Source: Gemmatimonadaceae bacterium
GTDB taxonomy: Bacteria > Gemmatimonadota > Gemmatimonadetes > Gemmatimonadales > Gemmatimonadaceae
NCBI GenBank assembly: GCA_020851455.1
Contig: JADZCT010000039.1
Coordinates: forward strand, 1-64,000
Length of the DNA stretch: 64,000 bases
Direction of reading: 5' to 3'
Below the pieces are notes generated by a model that saw only the letters and a program-made list of their open reading frames with translations, searched no databases and was not told the DNA's origin. Position 1 is the stretch's first letter. Every line of letters begins with the position of its first letter. The position numbers were made by a program, and so were the translations under genes. Below are positions 55,043 to 62,471 of this stretch, piece after piece.

Positions 55043-55512
55043 GCGCCGCTGCCCTTGATCAGCGAGCGGTACATCTCCTGCGGCTTCTGGCCCTCCTTGG
55101 GCGGCCGGTACTCGTTCGAGTGCTTGATCATCAGGTTCGTGCTCTGGAAGACGCTGTCGCGGCCGAGCCGGCCCTCGACCACCACGCCCATGCCGTCGCG
55201 GAACATCTGCGGCGGCGCGCCCTTCGAGTTGACGCGCACGACTTGTGTGGTATCAACGTCCATCACCTGGAACTCGAGCTTGAGCGTCTTCTCGTCCCAC
55301 TTCACCGACCCGGGACGTACCTCGCCGCCGAGGCGTACTGGCTTGTCAACGACCTCGGTGCCCTTGGCCAGCAGTTCGCCCGGGGTGAGGAAGAAGACCA
55401 CATTCTGGTCGAGGTTGCCGAAGATGAGCCATGCAAAGGCGCCCAGCAGAACGGCAAGGGCCGCAATGACGCCCAGTCGCCTGCGCTTGTGGCGTCCGTT
55501 GGATTCCGTCAC
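55039..55512 (-). CDS. ccmE: Cytochrome c maturation haem chaperone CcmE
   Basis: A 157-residue periplasmic haem chaperone with an N-terminal anchor (RLGVIAALAVLLGAFAWLIF). The OB-fold includes VRLGGEVRPGSVKWDEKTLK and FRDGMGVVVEGRL. The covalent haem ligand is His131 in LMIKHSNEYRPP; the nearby Tyr fits the His-type (not Cys-type) CcmE. The GTG at 55512 overlaps the ccmD stop; the track start 32 codons upstream translates ccmD in the wrong frame. Confidence 0.93.
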   Translation of the reverse strand: MTESNGRHKRRRLGVIAALAVLLGAFAWLIFGNLDQNVVFFLTPGELLAKGTEVVDKPVRLGGEVRPGSVKWDEKTLKLEFQVMDVDTTQVVRVNSKGAPPQMFRDGMGVVVEGRLGRDSVFQSTNLMIKHSNEYRPPKEGQKPQEMYRSLIKGSGA

Positions 55513-55658
55513 CTTGCACCCCCGACAGAACGGGCATGGTCGAGGGCGGCGCGCGCGCGGGCGTTGGCCGCGCGCAGGCGCAGGAGATAGCCGATCACGG
55601 TCGCCCACGTCACCGCGTAAGCGCCAATCACGAAGGACAGGTTGTTGCCGCTACCCAC
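55509..55658 (-). CDS. ccmD: Haem exporter subunit CcmD (missed by the ORF track)
   Basis: A 49-residue single-helix protein between ccmC and ccmE: MGSGNNLSFVIGAYAVTWAT, then VIGYLLRLRAANARARAALD. A hydrophobic helix followed by a basic tail, and the gene position, fit CcmD, which releases holo-CcmE from CcmC. The GTG start sits over the ccmC stop and has GGAGGAG six bases upstream; its TGA overlaps the ccmE GTG. It is too short for the track. Confidence 0.88.
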   Translation of the reverse strand: MGSGNNLSFVIGAYAVTWATVIGYLLRLRAANARARAALDHARSVGGAR

Positions 55659-56373
55659 GGGCTGCTCCTCCGAGCACGGCGGCCTGCAGCGTCTGCTCGG
55701 CCACGCGCTCCGTCAATGCCGCCTCGTAACGGCGGCGGATGAAATAGATGCACAGGAAAAGGATCGCGAACGCGTTGAGCCGGAGACTCAGGGTGTACGC
55801 CGGGTCGAGCGTGCTCGGCGCCGACTGCACCTGGTGGAGCGTGCGCCACCAGCGCACGGACATGTACACCACCGGGTAGTTGATGGCGCCGAAGATGCCC
55901 GCCGCCGCGCTCCACTGCGCGCGACGCTCGGGCTCCTCGACGAAGGCGCGAAGGGCAAGATACCCCGCGAACACGAGGAACATGATCAGCGTCGAGGTGA
56001 GCCGCGCGTCCCACGTCCACCAGACGCCCCAAGTGGGACGCCCCCATATCATGCCGAGCGCGAGCGTCAGACCGTTCAGCACCGTGCCCACCTCGGCGGC
56101 CGATGCGGCAACCAGGTCGTTGCGCTCGTCGCGCTTCCACAGGTACCGGAGACTGTAGATCGCCACGAGCAGATAGCAGATCCCCATGTTCCATGCCGCG
56201 GGGACGTGTATGTAGAGGATCTTCTGCAGGTCGCCCATATCGCGGTCAGGCGGCGAGATGGCGATGGAAATCGCCTGGGCGGCAATGAGGAACACAATCG
56301 AGAACCAGCCGAACCAGGCCCAGCGGCCCGGCTTGGGCGCTTCGAGAATCATGGGAGCGGCAGAAGTATTCAT
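55651..56373 (-). CDS. ccmC: Haem exporter membrane subunit CcmC
   Basis: A 240-residue, six-helix protein that presents haem to CcmE. The WWD motif is in MIWGRPTWGVWWTWDARLTS; the flanking His residues are in KILYIHVPAAWNMGICYLLV and RTLHQVQSAP. It begins ten bases after ccmB and ends within the start of ccmD. Confidence 0.96.
   Translation of the reverse strand: MNTSAAPMILEAPKPGRWAWFGWFSIVFLIAAQAISIAISPPDRDMGDLQKILYIHVPAAWNMGICYLLVAIYSLRYLWKRDERNDLVAASAAEVGTVLNGLTLALGMIWGRPTWGVWWTWDARLTSTLIMFLVFAGYLALRAFVEEPERRAQWSAAAGIFGAINYPVVYMSVRWWRTLHQVQSAPSTLDPAYTLSLRLNAFAILFLCIYFIRRRYEAALTERVAEQTLQAAVLGGAARG
55665..55671 (-). promoter_or_regulatory. Ribosome binding site of ccmD
   Basis: GGAGGAG on the minus strand, within the end of ccmC, lies six bases before the ccmD GTG. 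It supports the reality of this short gene. Confidence 0.75.
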
Positions 56374-56383
56374 TGAAAAGCCG

Positions 56384-57070
56384 TCACGCCTCGATCACGG
56401 CGTCGAACGCCAGGAACGTGGCAGAGAGAAAGATGGCATCGTACGCAACGAGTAGGCTGATCCACGCGCGGGCATCCCGCATGACGTCGCCGGCCAGCAG
56501 CGCCTTCGTGGCCTCCATGGCTGCCAGCAGCACCGGTACGAGCATGGGGAAGAGAAGGAGCGGGAGCAGCACTTCGCGCGCGCGGCTGCGGCTCGCCATG
56601 GCGGCGTAGAACGTGCCGAGCGTGGTGAGCCCGACCGCGCCCAGGAAGATGACCAGGAGCATGGCCGGCCACGTTGGCGGGACCGCCACGTGGAAAAGCA
56701 CCAGGCTGGCCGCGACCACGATCGCCACCAGGAGGAGCACGAAGACGAAGTTCGCGAGGAGCTTGCCGGCGAAGAGCGAGCGCCGCGACCCGGGGAAGAG
56801 GAGCAAGGCGTCGAGCGCGCCGCCCTCGAGCTCCACCTGGTACGAGCGGTTGAACGCCAGCACGCCGGCGAAGAGCGCAGCGAGCCAGAGCGCACCGGGA
56901 GCCGCCGCGCGAATCGCTTCAGCGTCGGGGCCGAGCGCAAAGCCAAAGAGAACGAGGATCGTGATGCCAAGCGCCGCGACGGAGTTGAAGCCCGCCTTCG
57001 ACCTTCGCTCGGCGGTCAGGTCCTTCCATGCAACCGCCCGTGCCCGCATCCAGTCGTCCCTGAAGGCCAT
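56384..57070 (-). CDS. ccmB: Haem exporter membrane subunit CcmB
   Basis: A 228-residue, six-helix ABC permease subunit of CcmABCD. The N-terminus is RARAVAWKDLTAERRSKAGF and the conserved stretch is AFNRSYQVELEGGALDALLL. The ATG at 57070 overlaps the ccmA stop (ATGA); the track start inside ccmA is rejected. Confidence 0.94.
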   Translation of the reverse strand: MAFRDDWMRARAVAWKDLTAERRSKAGFNSVAALGITILVLFGFALGPDAEAIRAAAPGALWLAALFAGVLAFNRSYQVELEGGALDALLLFPGSRRSLFAGKLLANFVFVLLLVAIVVAASLVLFHVAVPPTWPAMLLVIFLGAVGLTTLGTFYAAMASRSRAREVLLPLLLFPMLVPVLLAAMEATKALLAGDVMRDARAWISLLVAYDAIFLSATFLAFDAVIEA

Positions 57071-57789
57071 CAGCGCACCGCCACCGCGGGAGAGGGAGAC
57101 GGTGGGCCAATCGCGTCGAGTACCGGAGGCGGCGCGGCAATCGCCTCCACACGCCCCTCGCGAAGCGCCAGCCACCGGCCAACGACTGGCATTGCGGAGG
57201 CGACATCGTGTACGACCACGAGCGCCGCGCCGCCACGCCCAAGCGTCCTGCGAATGGCGTCGTTGAGCAGCGCAATGCCTTCGGTGTCGAGGTTGTTGTA
57301 CGGCTCGTCGAGAAGCAGCAGACGGGGCTGCTGCACGATAAGCCGCGCGAGCGCCAGCCGTCTCAGCATCCCGCTCGAGAACCCGCGCACGCGGTCGTCA
57401 GCAACGTGGCTCAGGCCAACCCGCTCCAGCGAACTGTCGGCATCCGCCGCGGGACGCCGCAGCATCGTCGCGGCGAAACGCACGTTCTCCCGCGCGGTAA
57501 GGTCGTCGTAAACGCCGGGAACCGGCGAGAAGAAGCCCGCGGCTTCGCGAACGAGATCCGCCTCGCGCACCAGGTCCGCGCCGAACACCGAGGCAGAGCC
57601 CGTCGAAGGCCGGATGAGCGTACAGAGTACACGCAGGAGAGTGCTCTTCCCGGATCCGTTCTGGCCAACGAGGCCAGCGGCCTCGCCGGCGCCGAGGGTG
57701 AACGACACGCCACGCAACACCCATCTGGCGCCAAAGCGCCGTGCGAGCATCCGCGCGTCAATCGCGAGGTCGGCGGAGTCTGAAGTCAC
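57070..57789 (-). CDS. ccmA: Haem exporter ATP-binding subunit CcmA
   Basis: A 239-residue ABC ATPase that uses ATP to free holo-CcmE from CcmC. The Walker A is GLVGQNGSGKSTLLRVLCTL, the signature is VRGFSSGMLRRLALARLI, the Walker B is RLLLLDEPYNNLD, and the switch His is in VVVHDVASA. The track ORF reads through the upstream tRNA-Ala and is wrong at its N-terminus. The GTG at 57789 is the best start, though its Shine-Dalgarno is weak. It is the first gene of the ccm unit, 13 bases after tRNA-Ala. Confidence 0.92.
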   Translation of the reverse strand: MTSDSADLAIDARMLARRFGARWVLRGVSFTLGAGEAAGLVGQNGSGKSTLLRVLCTLIRPSTGSASVFGADLVREADLVREAAGFFSPVPGVYDDLTARENVRFAATMLRRPAADADSSLERVGLSHVADDRVRGFSSGMLRRLALARLIVQQPRLLLLDEPYNNLDTEGIALLNDAIRRTLGRGGAALVVVHDVASAMPVVGRWLALREGRVEAIAAPPPVLDAIGPPSPSPAVAVR

Positions 57790-57802
57790 GCGAATCACGG
57801 CA

Positions 57803-57875
57803 TGGAGCGGACCGGGATCGAACCGGCGACCCCCTGGTTGCAAACCAGGTGCTCTCCCAGCTGAGCTACCGCCCC
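57803..57875 (-). tRNA. tRNA-Ala (anticodon TGC)
   Basis: GGGGCGG and CCGCTCC pair as the acceptor stem with discriminator A. TAGCTCAGCTGGGAGAGC forms the D-arm. CCTGG-TTTGCAA-CCAGG gives anticodon TGC. The T-arm is GCCGGTTCGATCCCGGT. CCA is not encoded. It is not in an rRNA operon; it directly precedes ccmA on the same strand. Confidence 0.96.
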
Positions 57876-57973
57876 GTATAGCGTTGAAATGTAACGTGTT
57901 GGAGGGCAACAGAGCGGCTACCCACCACCCCGGTTCACTGGCCTCAGCCCGGCCAGTCTGTTAGTGATTCATT

Positions 57974-58429
57974 ATGACGAACGAACAAGCCACCGACGCC
58001 AGCCCCAGCGTTGTGCTCCCCTGCCAGTTCTGCGGGGCATGGAATCGCGTGCTCACGAGCCGGGCCCGGGACAGGCCGAAGTGCGGAGAGTGCGGGAAGC
58101 CGATGCTCCTGGACCGGCCCTTCCCTCTGAGCGACGAGACGTTCGAGCGGGTGATCGCAGAAGCGGGAGTGCCGGTTCTTGTGGACTTCTACGCCGACTG
58201 GTGCGGCCCGTGCAAGATGATGGCGCCGGAGATTGATGCGTTCGCGGCCAGGAATGCGGGTGAGGTTTTCACCGCAAAGCTGGATACCGACCGGAACCAG
58301 GTCACAGCCCAGCGGTTCAACATCCGCGGGATCCCGACGCTGATCCGCTTTGCAGGCGGAGCCAGGACGGCCGAGCAGTCGGGGGCGATGCGCCTGGCCG
58401 ACATCGAGCGCTTCGCGGGCATCGAATAG
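57974..58429 (+). CDS. trxC: Thioredoxin with N-terminal zinc ribbon (TrxC/thioredoxin 2)
   Basis: A 151-residue thioredoxin 2. The N-terminal zinc ribbon has two cysteine pairs, C17/C20 in LPCQFCGAWNRV and C37/C40 in PKCGECGKPM. The thioredoxin fold follows with the redox site FYADWCGPCKMMAPEI (C77, C80) and the cis-Pro loop NIRGIPTLIRF. It is the only plus-strand protein gene between 38.2 kb and the window end, and is flanked by respiratory cytochrome genes. TrxB at 22115 could reduce it. Confidence 0.95.
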   Translation: MTNEQATDASPSVVLPCQFCGAWNRVLTSRARDRPKCGECGKPMLLDRPFPLSDETFERVIAEAGVPVLVDFYADWCGPCKMMAPEIDAFAARNAGEVFTAKLDTDRNQVTAQRFNIRGIPTLIRFAGGARTAEQSGAMRLADIERFAGIE

Positions 58430-58432
58430 GTA

Positions 58433-58464
58433 GGAGCGGGGCGGTGTGGCCACCGCCCCGCTCC
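58433..58464. terminator. Bidirectional hairpin between trxC and actF
   Basis: A perfect 14-bp stem, GGAGCGGGGCGGTG / CACCGCCCCGCTCC, has the loop TGGC and begins three bases after the trxC stop. It sits between convergent genes, where it could stop transcription from both sides, though neither flank has a T-run. Confidence 0.65.
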
Positions 58465-58537
58465 CAGAACCATCGCGTCACGCCTGCCTGGCGACCGAGC
58501 CTGGGAGGGAGACCCCGGCTGGGCCGCCGGCTTCGCG

Positions 58538-59866
58538 CTACTCGTGCGCCGGCAGGGGCTCCATCGTCTTCGGATCCACGGGCACCTGCACCTCGTCACG
58601 GTAGGGCGAGGTCAGCAGCAGTGTGGCGAACTTCGGGAAGGCGTCCATGAACGCTGTGTAGCAGAACCCCCAGACGCCCAGGAAGCCGAGGGTAACCGCG
58701 ATCTCCCAGAAACCGAACGGCGCGTTGGAGACGCTCCCGTACACGGACGGGTAAACCTCGATGTAGCGCTGGAGGTAGATGCCCAGCGCCCCGCAGGCCG
58801 CGAAGAGGAGCATCGTTGGCGAGTACAGCTTCGCCTTCACGGAGAGCAGGCCGAAGAACGGCACGACGAACGCCAGCATGCCCACGGCAACCGTGAACGG
58901 AGTCCACGCACCGATGAGGCGCTGCCGGATGAAATGCGTTTCTTCGGGGACGTTGCCGTACCAGATCACCAGGTACTGGGCGAAGGTGATGTATCCCCAG
59001 AACGCCACGAACGCGAAACAGAGCTTGCCGATGTCGTGGAAGTGGGTCTCGGTGATGAGGTCCTCGGCGCCCAGCCGATTCCTCCAGAAGCGCACCAGGC
59101 CGGAGAGAGCCATCAGCGCCACCAGCCAGCCGCCCATGAACACCTGCCAGCCGTACATCGTGCTGAAGAACATCGGGTCCAGCGTCATTGACTGGTCCCA
59201 TGCGAGCACGATCCAGCCGAAGCCCCAGATGATCGCCATCCAGACGGTGATCTTACCCTGGATGGAGTGCGTGCTGTGAAGCTCGCGCCGTTCCTCGCCG
59301 AACGCGGAGCGCATGCGCGCCCGCAGCCCTGCCGCCCACGAAGATCCCGCTTCAGGCGAGATGCCGACATCGAGGCGCACCGCGTTCCACACGTACCATA
59401 GCTGCAGGATCGCGATGACGGTGAACACCGCGATGGAGCGGATCGTGAAGAACGAATGCCCGAGGTACACCTGCTTCTCATGGGGGAGCGAAGCGAGCGA
59501 GTTCCACCACGGATAGAGGTGCTCGCGCCCGGCGAGGACCATGAGGACGAGCCCGATCCACGCGAACGGGAGGAACGAGACCATTCCGTCGAGGAGCCGG
59601 ACCACGCCGCGCGACCAGCGGGCAGTGGTGATGCGCTGTGCGGCCGCGAACATAACGCCAGCCGACGACGCGACCGTGAAGAACAGCCAGTTGAAGTGGA
59701 ACGCGTGCCAGGCGCGGCTGTTGCCCGTTGCCGCGCCATACGCGAACGTGGCGAGACCCAGGACGGCCAGGATGAGCGAAACGGAGCGGATGCGCCCGCC
59801 CATTGGCGTGGCGCCGGCGGAGATGACACGCTCGCGGTCTGGTGCTGCAGGCGCGTGGGCGCTCAT
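58538..59866 (-). CDS. actF: Alternative Complex III quinol-binding membrane subunit ActF
   Basis: A 442-residue, about ten-helix subunit of the quinol:cytochrome c oxidoreductase ACIII. Family stretches include SRAWHAFHFNWLFFTVASSA, GREHLYPWWNSL, and WDQSMTLDPMFFSTMYGWQV. The last part has THFHDIGKLCFAFVAFWGYI. The ATG overlaps the actE stop. It ends the act cluster, 73 bases from the shared hairpin. Confidence 0.9.
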   Translation of the reverse strand: MSAHAPAAPDRERVISAGATPMGGRIRSVSLILAVLGLATFAYGAATGNSRAWHAFHFNWLFFTVASSAGVMFAAAQRITTARWSRGVVRLLDGMVSFLPFAWIGLVLMVLAGREHLYPWWNSLASLPHEKQVYLGHSFFTIRSIAVFTVIAILQLWYVWNAVRLDVGISPEAGSSWAAGLRARMRSAFGEERRELHSTHSIQGKITVWMAIIWGFGWIVLAWDQSMTLDPMFFSTMYGWQVFMGGWLVALMALSGLVRFWRNRLGAEDLITETHFHDIGKLCFAFVAFWGYITFAQYLVIWYGNVPEETHFIRQRLIGAWTPFTVAVGMLAFVVPFFGLLSVKAKLYSPTMLLFAACGALGIYLQRYIEVYPSVYGSVSNAPFGFWEIAVTLGFLGVWGFCYTAFMDAFPKFATLLLTSPYRDEVQVPVDPKTMEPLPAHE

Positions 59867-60567
59867 TGACGTGACTCCGGGTTGCGATCCGCATTGCCAT
59901 GGGGGACGGCGTACACGGAAGGCACGGTTGGCCCCATGCGCGTCGCGCCGGGGAGCTTGTCGCCGGTTTCGCCGGGACGGCCCACCGGGCCGGTCGGGAC
60001 TGGTGCGCTGAGCTTTCCCTGCAGCCCGCGAACGTAGTTCACCACGTCCCAGCGGTCAGCTTCCTCGATGCGGTTGTACGTGGGCATCGTCACGCGCCCG
60101 TTGCGAATGATTCCCCAGATGTAGCCGTCGGTGCGTGCCTTGGACACATCGGTGAGGAGACTGGGCGCGAAGCTGTAGGCCGCGTTGGCCTGTCGCAGGG
60201 CGCCATCTCCGTCGCCCGCGTACCCGTGGCAGACCGCGCAGTTGATCGCGTAGTACTTGTGTCCGTTCGCGATCGAGCGCGCATCCGGCGCGACGGGGTT
60301 ATGAAGGCCGCTCATCGAGTCGAGCGTCGCCGGCAGGTTGGCGTAACTCACCACGAAACCGGGCATTTCGCTGCCCGTAGTGGGTACGCTTCCGACCGGG
60401 TTTCCGCGGAAGCCGCGGTTTGCCGCGGAATCCGTGCTGAAGTACTGCCATGGCCCCACGGACGGCTGCTCCTTGAAGTCCGTGAACCAGTCACAGCCGG
60501 TGAGCGAGACGGCGCAGGCGGCGAGCGCGAGCGCGGCCGCACGGCGGCCCATGATGCTACTGGTCAC
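59863..60567 (-). CDS. actE: Alternative Complex III monohaem cytochrome c subunit ActE
   Basis: A 234-residue c-type cytochrome. The signal ends in a lipobox, SLTGC (Cys25), so it is membrane-anchored at the outer face. The haem motif is C110-x2-C113-H114 in INCAVCHGYAGDGDG; the distal Met is probably in GRVTMPTYNRIEEADRWDVV. The GTG at 60567 is chosen over the ATG at 60552 because AGGAGG lies six bases before it; this overlaps actD by 11 bases. It receives electrons from the ActB iron-sulfur part and passes them to oxidase or a soluble cytochrome. CcmA-H would mature it. Confidence 0.9.
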   Translation of the reverse strand: MTSSIMGRRAAALALAACAVSLTGCDWFTDFKEQPSVGPWQYFSTDSAANRGFRGNPVGSVPTTGSEMPGFVVSYANLPATLDSMSGLHNPVAPDARSIANGHKYYAINCAVCHGYAGDGDGALRQANAAYSFAPSLLTDVSKARTDGYIWGIIRNGRVTMPTYNRIEEADRWDVVNYVRGLQGKLSAPVPTGPVGRPGETGDKLPGATRMGPTVPSVYAVPHGNADRNPESRQ

Positions 60568-61060
60568 CGCGCACCTCCTCCGCGCCTGCCTGGCGCAGGA
60601 TCGTCTCGGCGTCCCTGAGGCGTTCGGGCGCGCACTCGACCCACACGCCGTAATGCGAACCCGAGAATCTGGGATCGTAGCCAACGGTCATCGTCAGGCG
60701 CGGCACGCGCGCATGGATGAAAAGCCCCGCCACCGTGGAGAGGCCGCCAATGAGCACCATCAGCTCGAAGGCGAAAACAGTGTACGGAATCCAGGTGGAG
60801 ATTGCCTTGCCGCCCACGACGAGCGGCCAGTAGTTCGATCCCCAGATCGAGATCCACCACCCGAACACCGCGCCGGATAGCGCGCCGATCAGCGTGTACA
60901 TACGGACCGGACTGCGCGGCGGCTGCAGCGCGTGCTCGAACTCGTGGCGCGGCGCCGGTGTGAACACGGTAATCCTGCCGACGTTCTGCTTGCGGAGCGC
61001 CGCGATGGCGTTGCAGGCAGCGTCAATCTCGATGAAGGCGCCAAGCATGCCCTGTGCCAT
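60557..61060 (-). CDS. actD: Alternative Complex III membrane subunit ActD (DUF3341)
   Basis: A 167-residue subunit with two membrane helices. MAQGMLGAFIEIDAACNAIA begins the usual N-terminus, and the helices are around YTLIGALSGAVFGWWISIWG and TVFAFELMVLIGGLSTVAGL. The C-terminal part binds near ActF. I use the ATG at 61060, one base after actC, with GGGGGA seven bases upstream; an ATG at 61078 would add six residues and overlap actC. Confidence 0.88.
   Translation of the reverse strand: MAQGMLGAFIEIDAACNAIAALRKQNVGRITVFTPAPRHEFEHALQPPRSPVRMYTLIGALSGAVFGWWISIWGSNYWPLVVGGKAISTWIPYTVFAFELMVLIGGLSTVAGLFIHARVPRLTMTVGYDPRFSGSHYGVWVECAPERLRDAETILRQAGAEEVRGDQ
60574..60579 (-). promoter_or_regulatory. 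Ribosome binding site deciding the actE start
   Basis: AGGAGG on the minus strand, inside the end of actD, is six bases before the GTG at 60567. The in-frame ATG at 60552 lacks such a site. Confidence 0.7.
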
Positions 61061-61061
61061 G

Positions 61062-62471
61062 CTAGTGTCCCCCGCCATGTGAAGCTGCCTCTTTCAACCT
61101 AGGGGGCACGATTTCCTTGACTTCGGAGATCGCGATCACCGGCAGCTGCTTGATGAAGAGCAGGAACCACATGAAGAACCAGCCGAAGGAGCCGATCAGG
61201 ATTCCCATGTCAATGAACGTCGGCACGTAGCCCGTCCACTGCCACGGCTCGAACTCGTGCGAGAGGCCCGGGACCACGATCACGAACCGCTCATACCACA
61301 TCCCGAGGTTGATGAAGAGCGAGAGGATCCAGAGCCACGTCGGGTTGCGGCGCAGCTTCTGGGAAAAGAGCGAAAGCGGCAGGATCACGTTGCAGGTAAG
61401 CATGATCCACGCGGCCCACCACCATTGGCCGAACACGCGGTTCATGAAATAGTCCTGCTCCGCGGGCACGCCGCCGTACCAGGCGATGAAGTACTCGACC
61501 ATGTACGCGCAGCCCACCACCATGGAAGTGAAGAGCGTGAGCTTCGCGCCTGCGTCCATCACGTTCAGCGTGACGTAGTGCTCCAGCTTGAAGAACTTCC
61601 GGATCGGGATGATGATCGTGTACACCATGCCCATGCCGGAGAAGATCGCGCCGGCCACGAAGTACGGCGCGAAGATCGTCGTATGCCAGCCCGGCACCAG
61701 TGCCATCGCGAAGTCGAACGACACGATCGAGTGCACCGACAGCACCAGCGGCGTCGAGAACGCGGCCAGGAACAGGTAGGCCCTCGCGAAATGCCGCCAC
61801 TCGTTCTCGCTGTTCCGCCACCCGAACGACAGCGCGCCCAGGATGCGCTTCCTGAACGGATTCTTCTCCGCGTCGCGCAACGTCGCGAGATCGGGCAACA
61901 GCCCCACGAAAAGGAAGGTGACCGAGATCGTGAGGTAGGTGAGGATCGCGAATACGTCCCACACCAGCGGCGACTTGAAGTTCGGCCAGAGGAGCCGCCA
62001 GTTGGGGTACGGAAGCAGCCAGAAGAACTTCCAGGGCCGCCCGAGGTGGATGATGGGGAAGAGCCCGGCCGTCATCACCGCGAACACCGTCATTGCCTCG
62101 GCGCACCGGTAAATCGTGGTGCGGAAGCCGGCCCGGAACAGGTAGAGGATGGCGGAAATCAGCGTTCCCGCGTGGCCGATGCCGATCCAGAAGACGAATG
62201 TGACGATGTACACGCCCCACATCACCGGCGGCGCGTAGCCGGCAACTCCAAGCCCCTCGTGGATCTGGTAGATCCAGCTCAGGGCGCCGACGCCAAGGCA
62301 GGCGACCGAGACCATCAGCAGGATGAACCAGCCCCGCGTGGGATGCAGCGTCCCCATTATCTCGCGATCTACCTGAGCGTAGTCCTTCACGGCAGGAAGC
62401 TGCAGGCCCGCTTTCGCGATGTTGGGGCGCATGGGCCCGGTGTCCGGTCCGGGCTGAGCGAGCGTAGCCAT
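61062..62471 (-). CDS. actC: Alternative Complex III NrfD-like quinol-binding subunit ActC
   Basis: A 469-residue, ten-helix NrfD/PsrC-type protein where quinol is oxidised and electrons pass to the ActB clusters. Typical stretches are THPT-like GTLHPTRGWFILLMVSVACL, WGVYIVTFVFWIGIGHAGTL, and PIIHLGRPWKFFWLLPYPNW. The helix bundle later has WYERFVIVVPGLSHEFEPWQ. The ATG overlaps the actB stop (ATGA). Confidence 0.93.
   Translation of the reverse strand: MATLAQPGPDTGPMRPNIAKAGLQLPAVKDYAQVDREIMGTLHPTRGWFILLMVSVACLGVGALSWIYQIHEGLGVAGYAPPVMWGVYIVTFVFWIGIGHAGTLISAILYLFRAGFRTTIYRCAEAMTVFAVMTAGLFPIIHLGRPWKFFWLLPYPNWRLLWPNFKSPLVWDVFAILTYLTISVTFLFVGLLPDLATLRDAEKNPFRKRILGALSFGWRNSENEWRHFARAYLFLAAFSTPLVLSVHSIVSFDFAMALVPGWHTTIFAPYFVAGAIFSGMGMVYTIIIPIRKFFKLEHYVTLNVMDAGAKLTLFTSMVVGCAYMVEYFIAWYGGVPAEQDYFMNRVFGQWWWAAWIMLTCNVILPLSLFSQKLRRNPTWLWILSLFINLGMWYERFVIVVPGLSHEFEPWQWTGYVPTFIDMGILIGSFGWFFMWFLLFIKQLPVIAISEVKEIVPPRLKEAASHGGGH

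Noticed and set aside
53528-55729. A 733-codon plus-strand ORF
   Set aside because: Antisense to ccmF and ccmE; composition is highly charged Arg/Glu/Asp repeats typical of shadow frames.
57790-57909. ccmA ORF beginning at 57909
   Set aside because: These codons read through tRNA-Ala (the GGSSAGRAPGLQPGG-type peptide is a known tRNA artefact).
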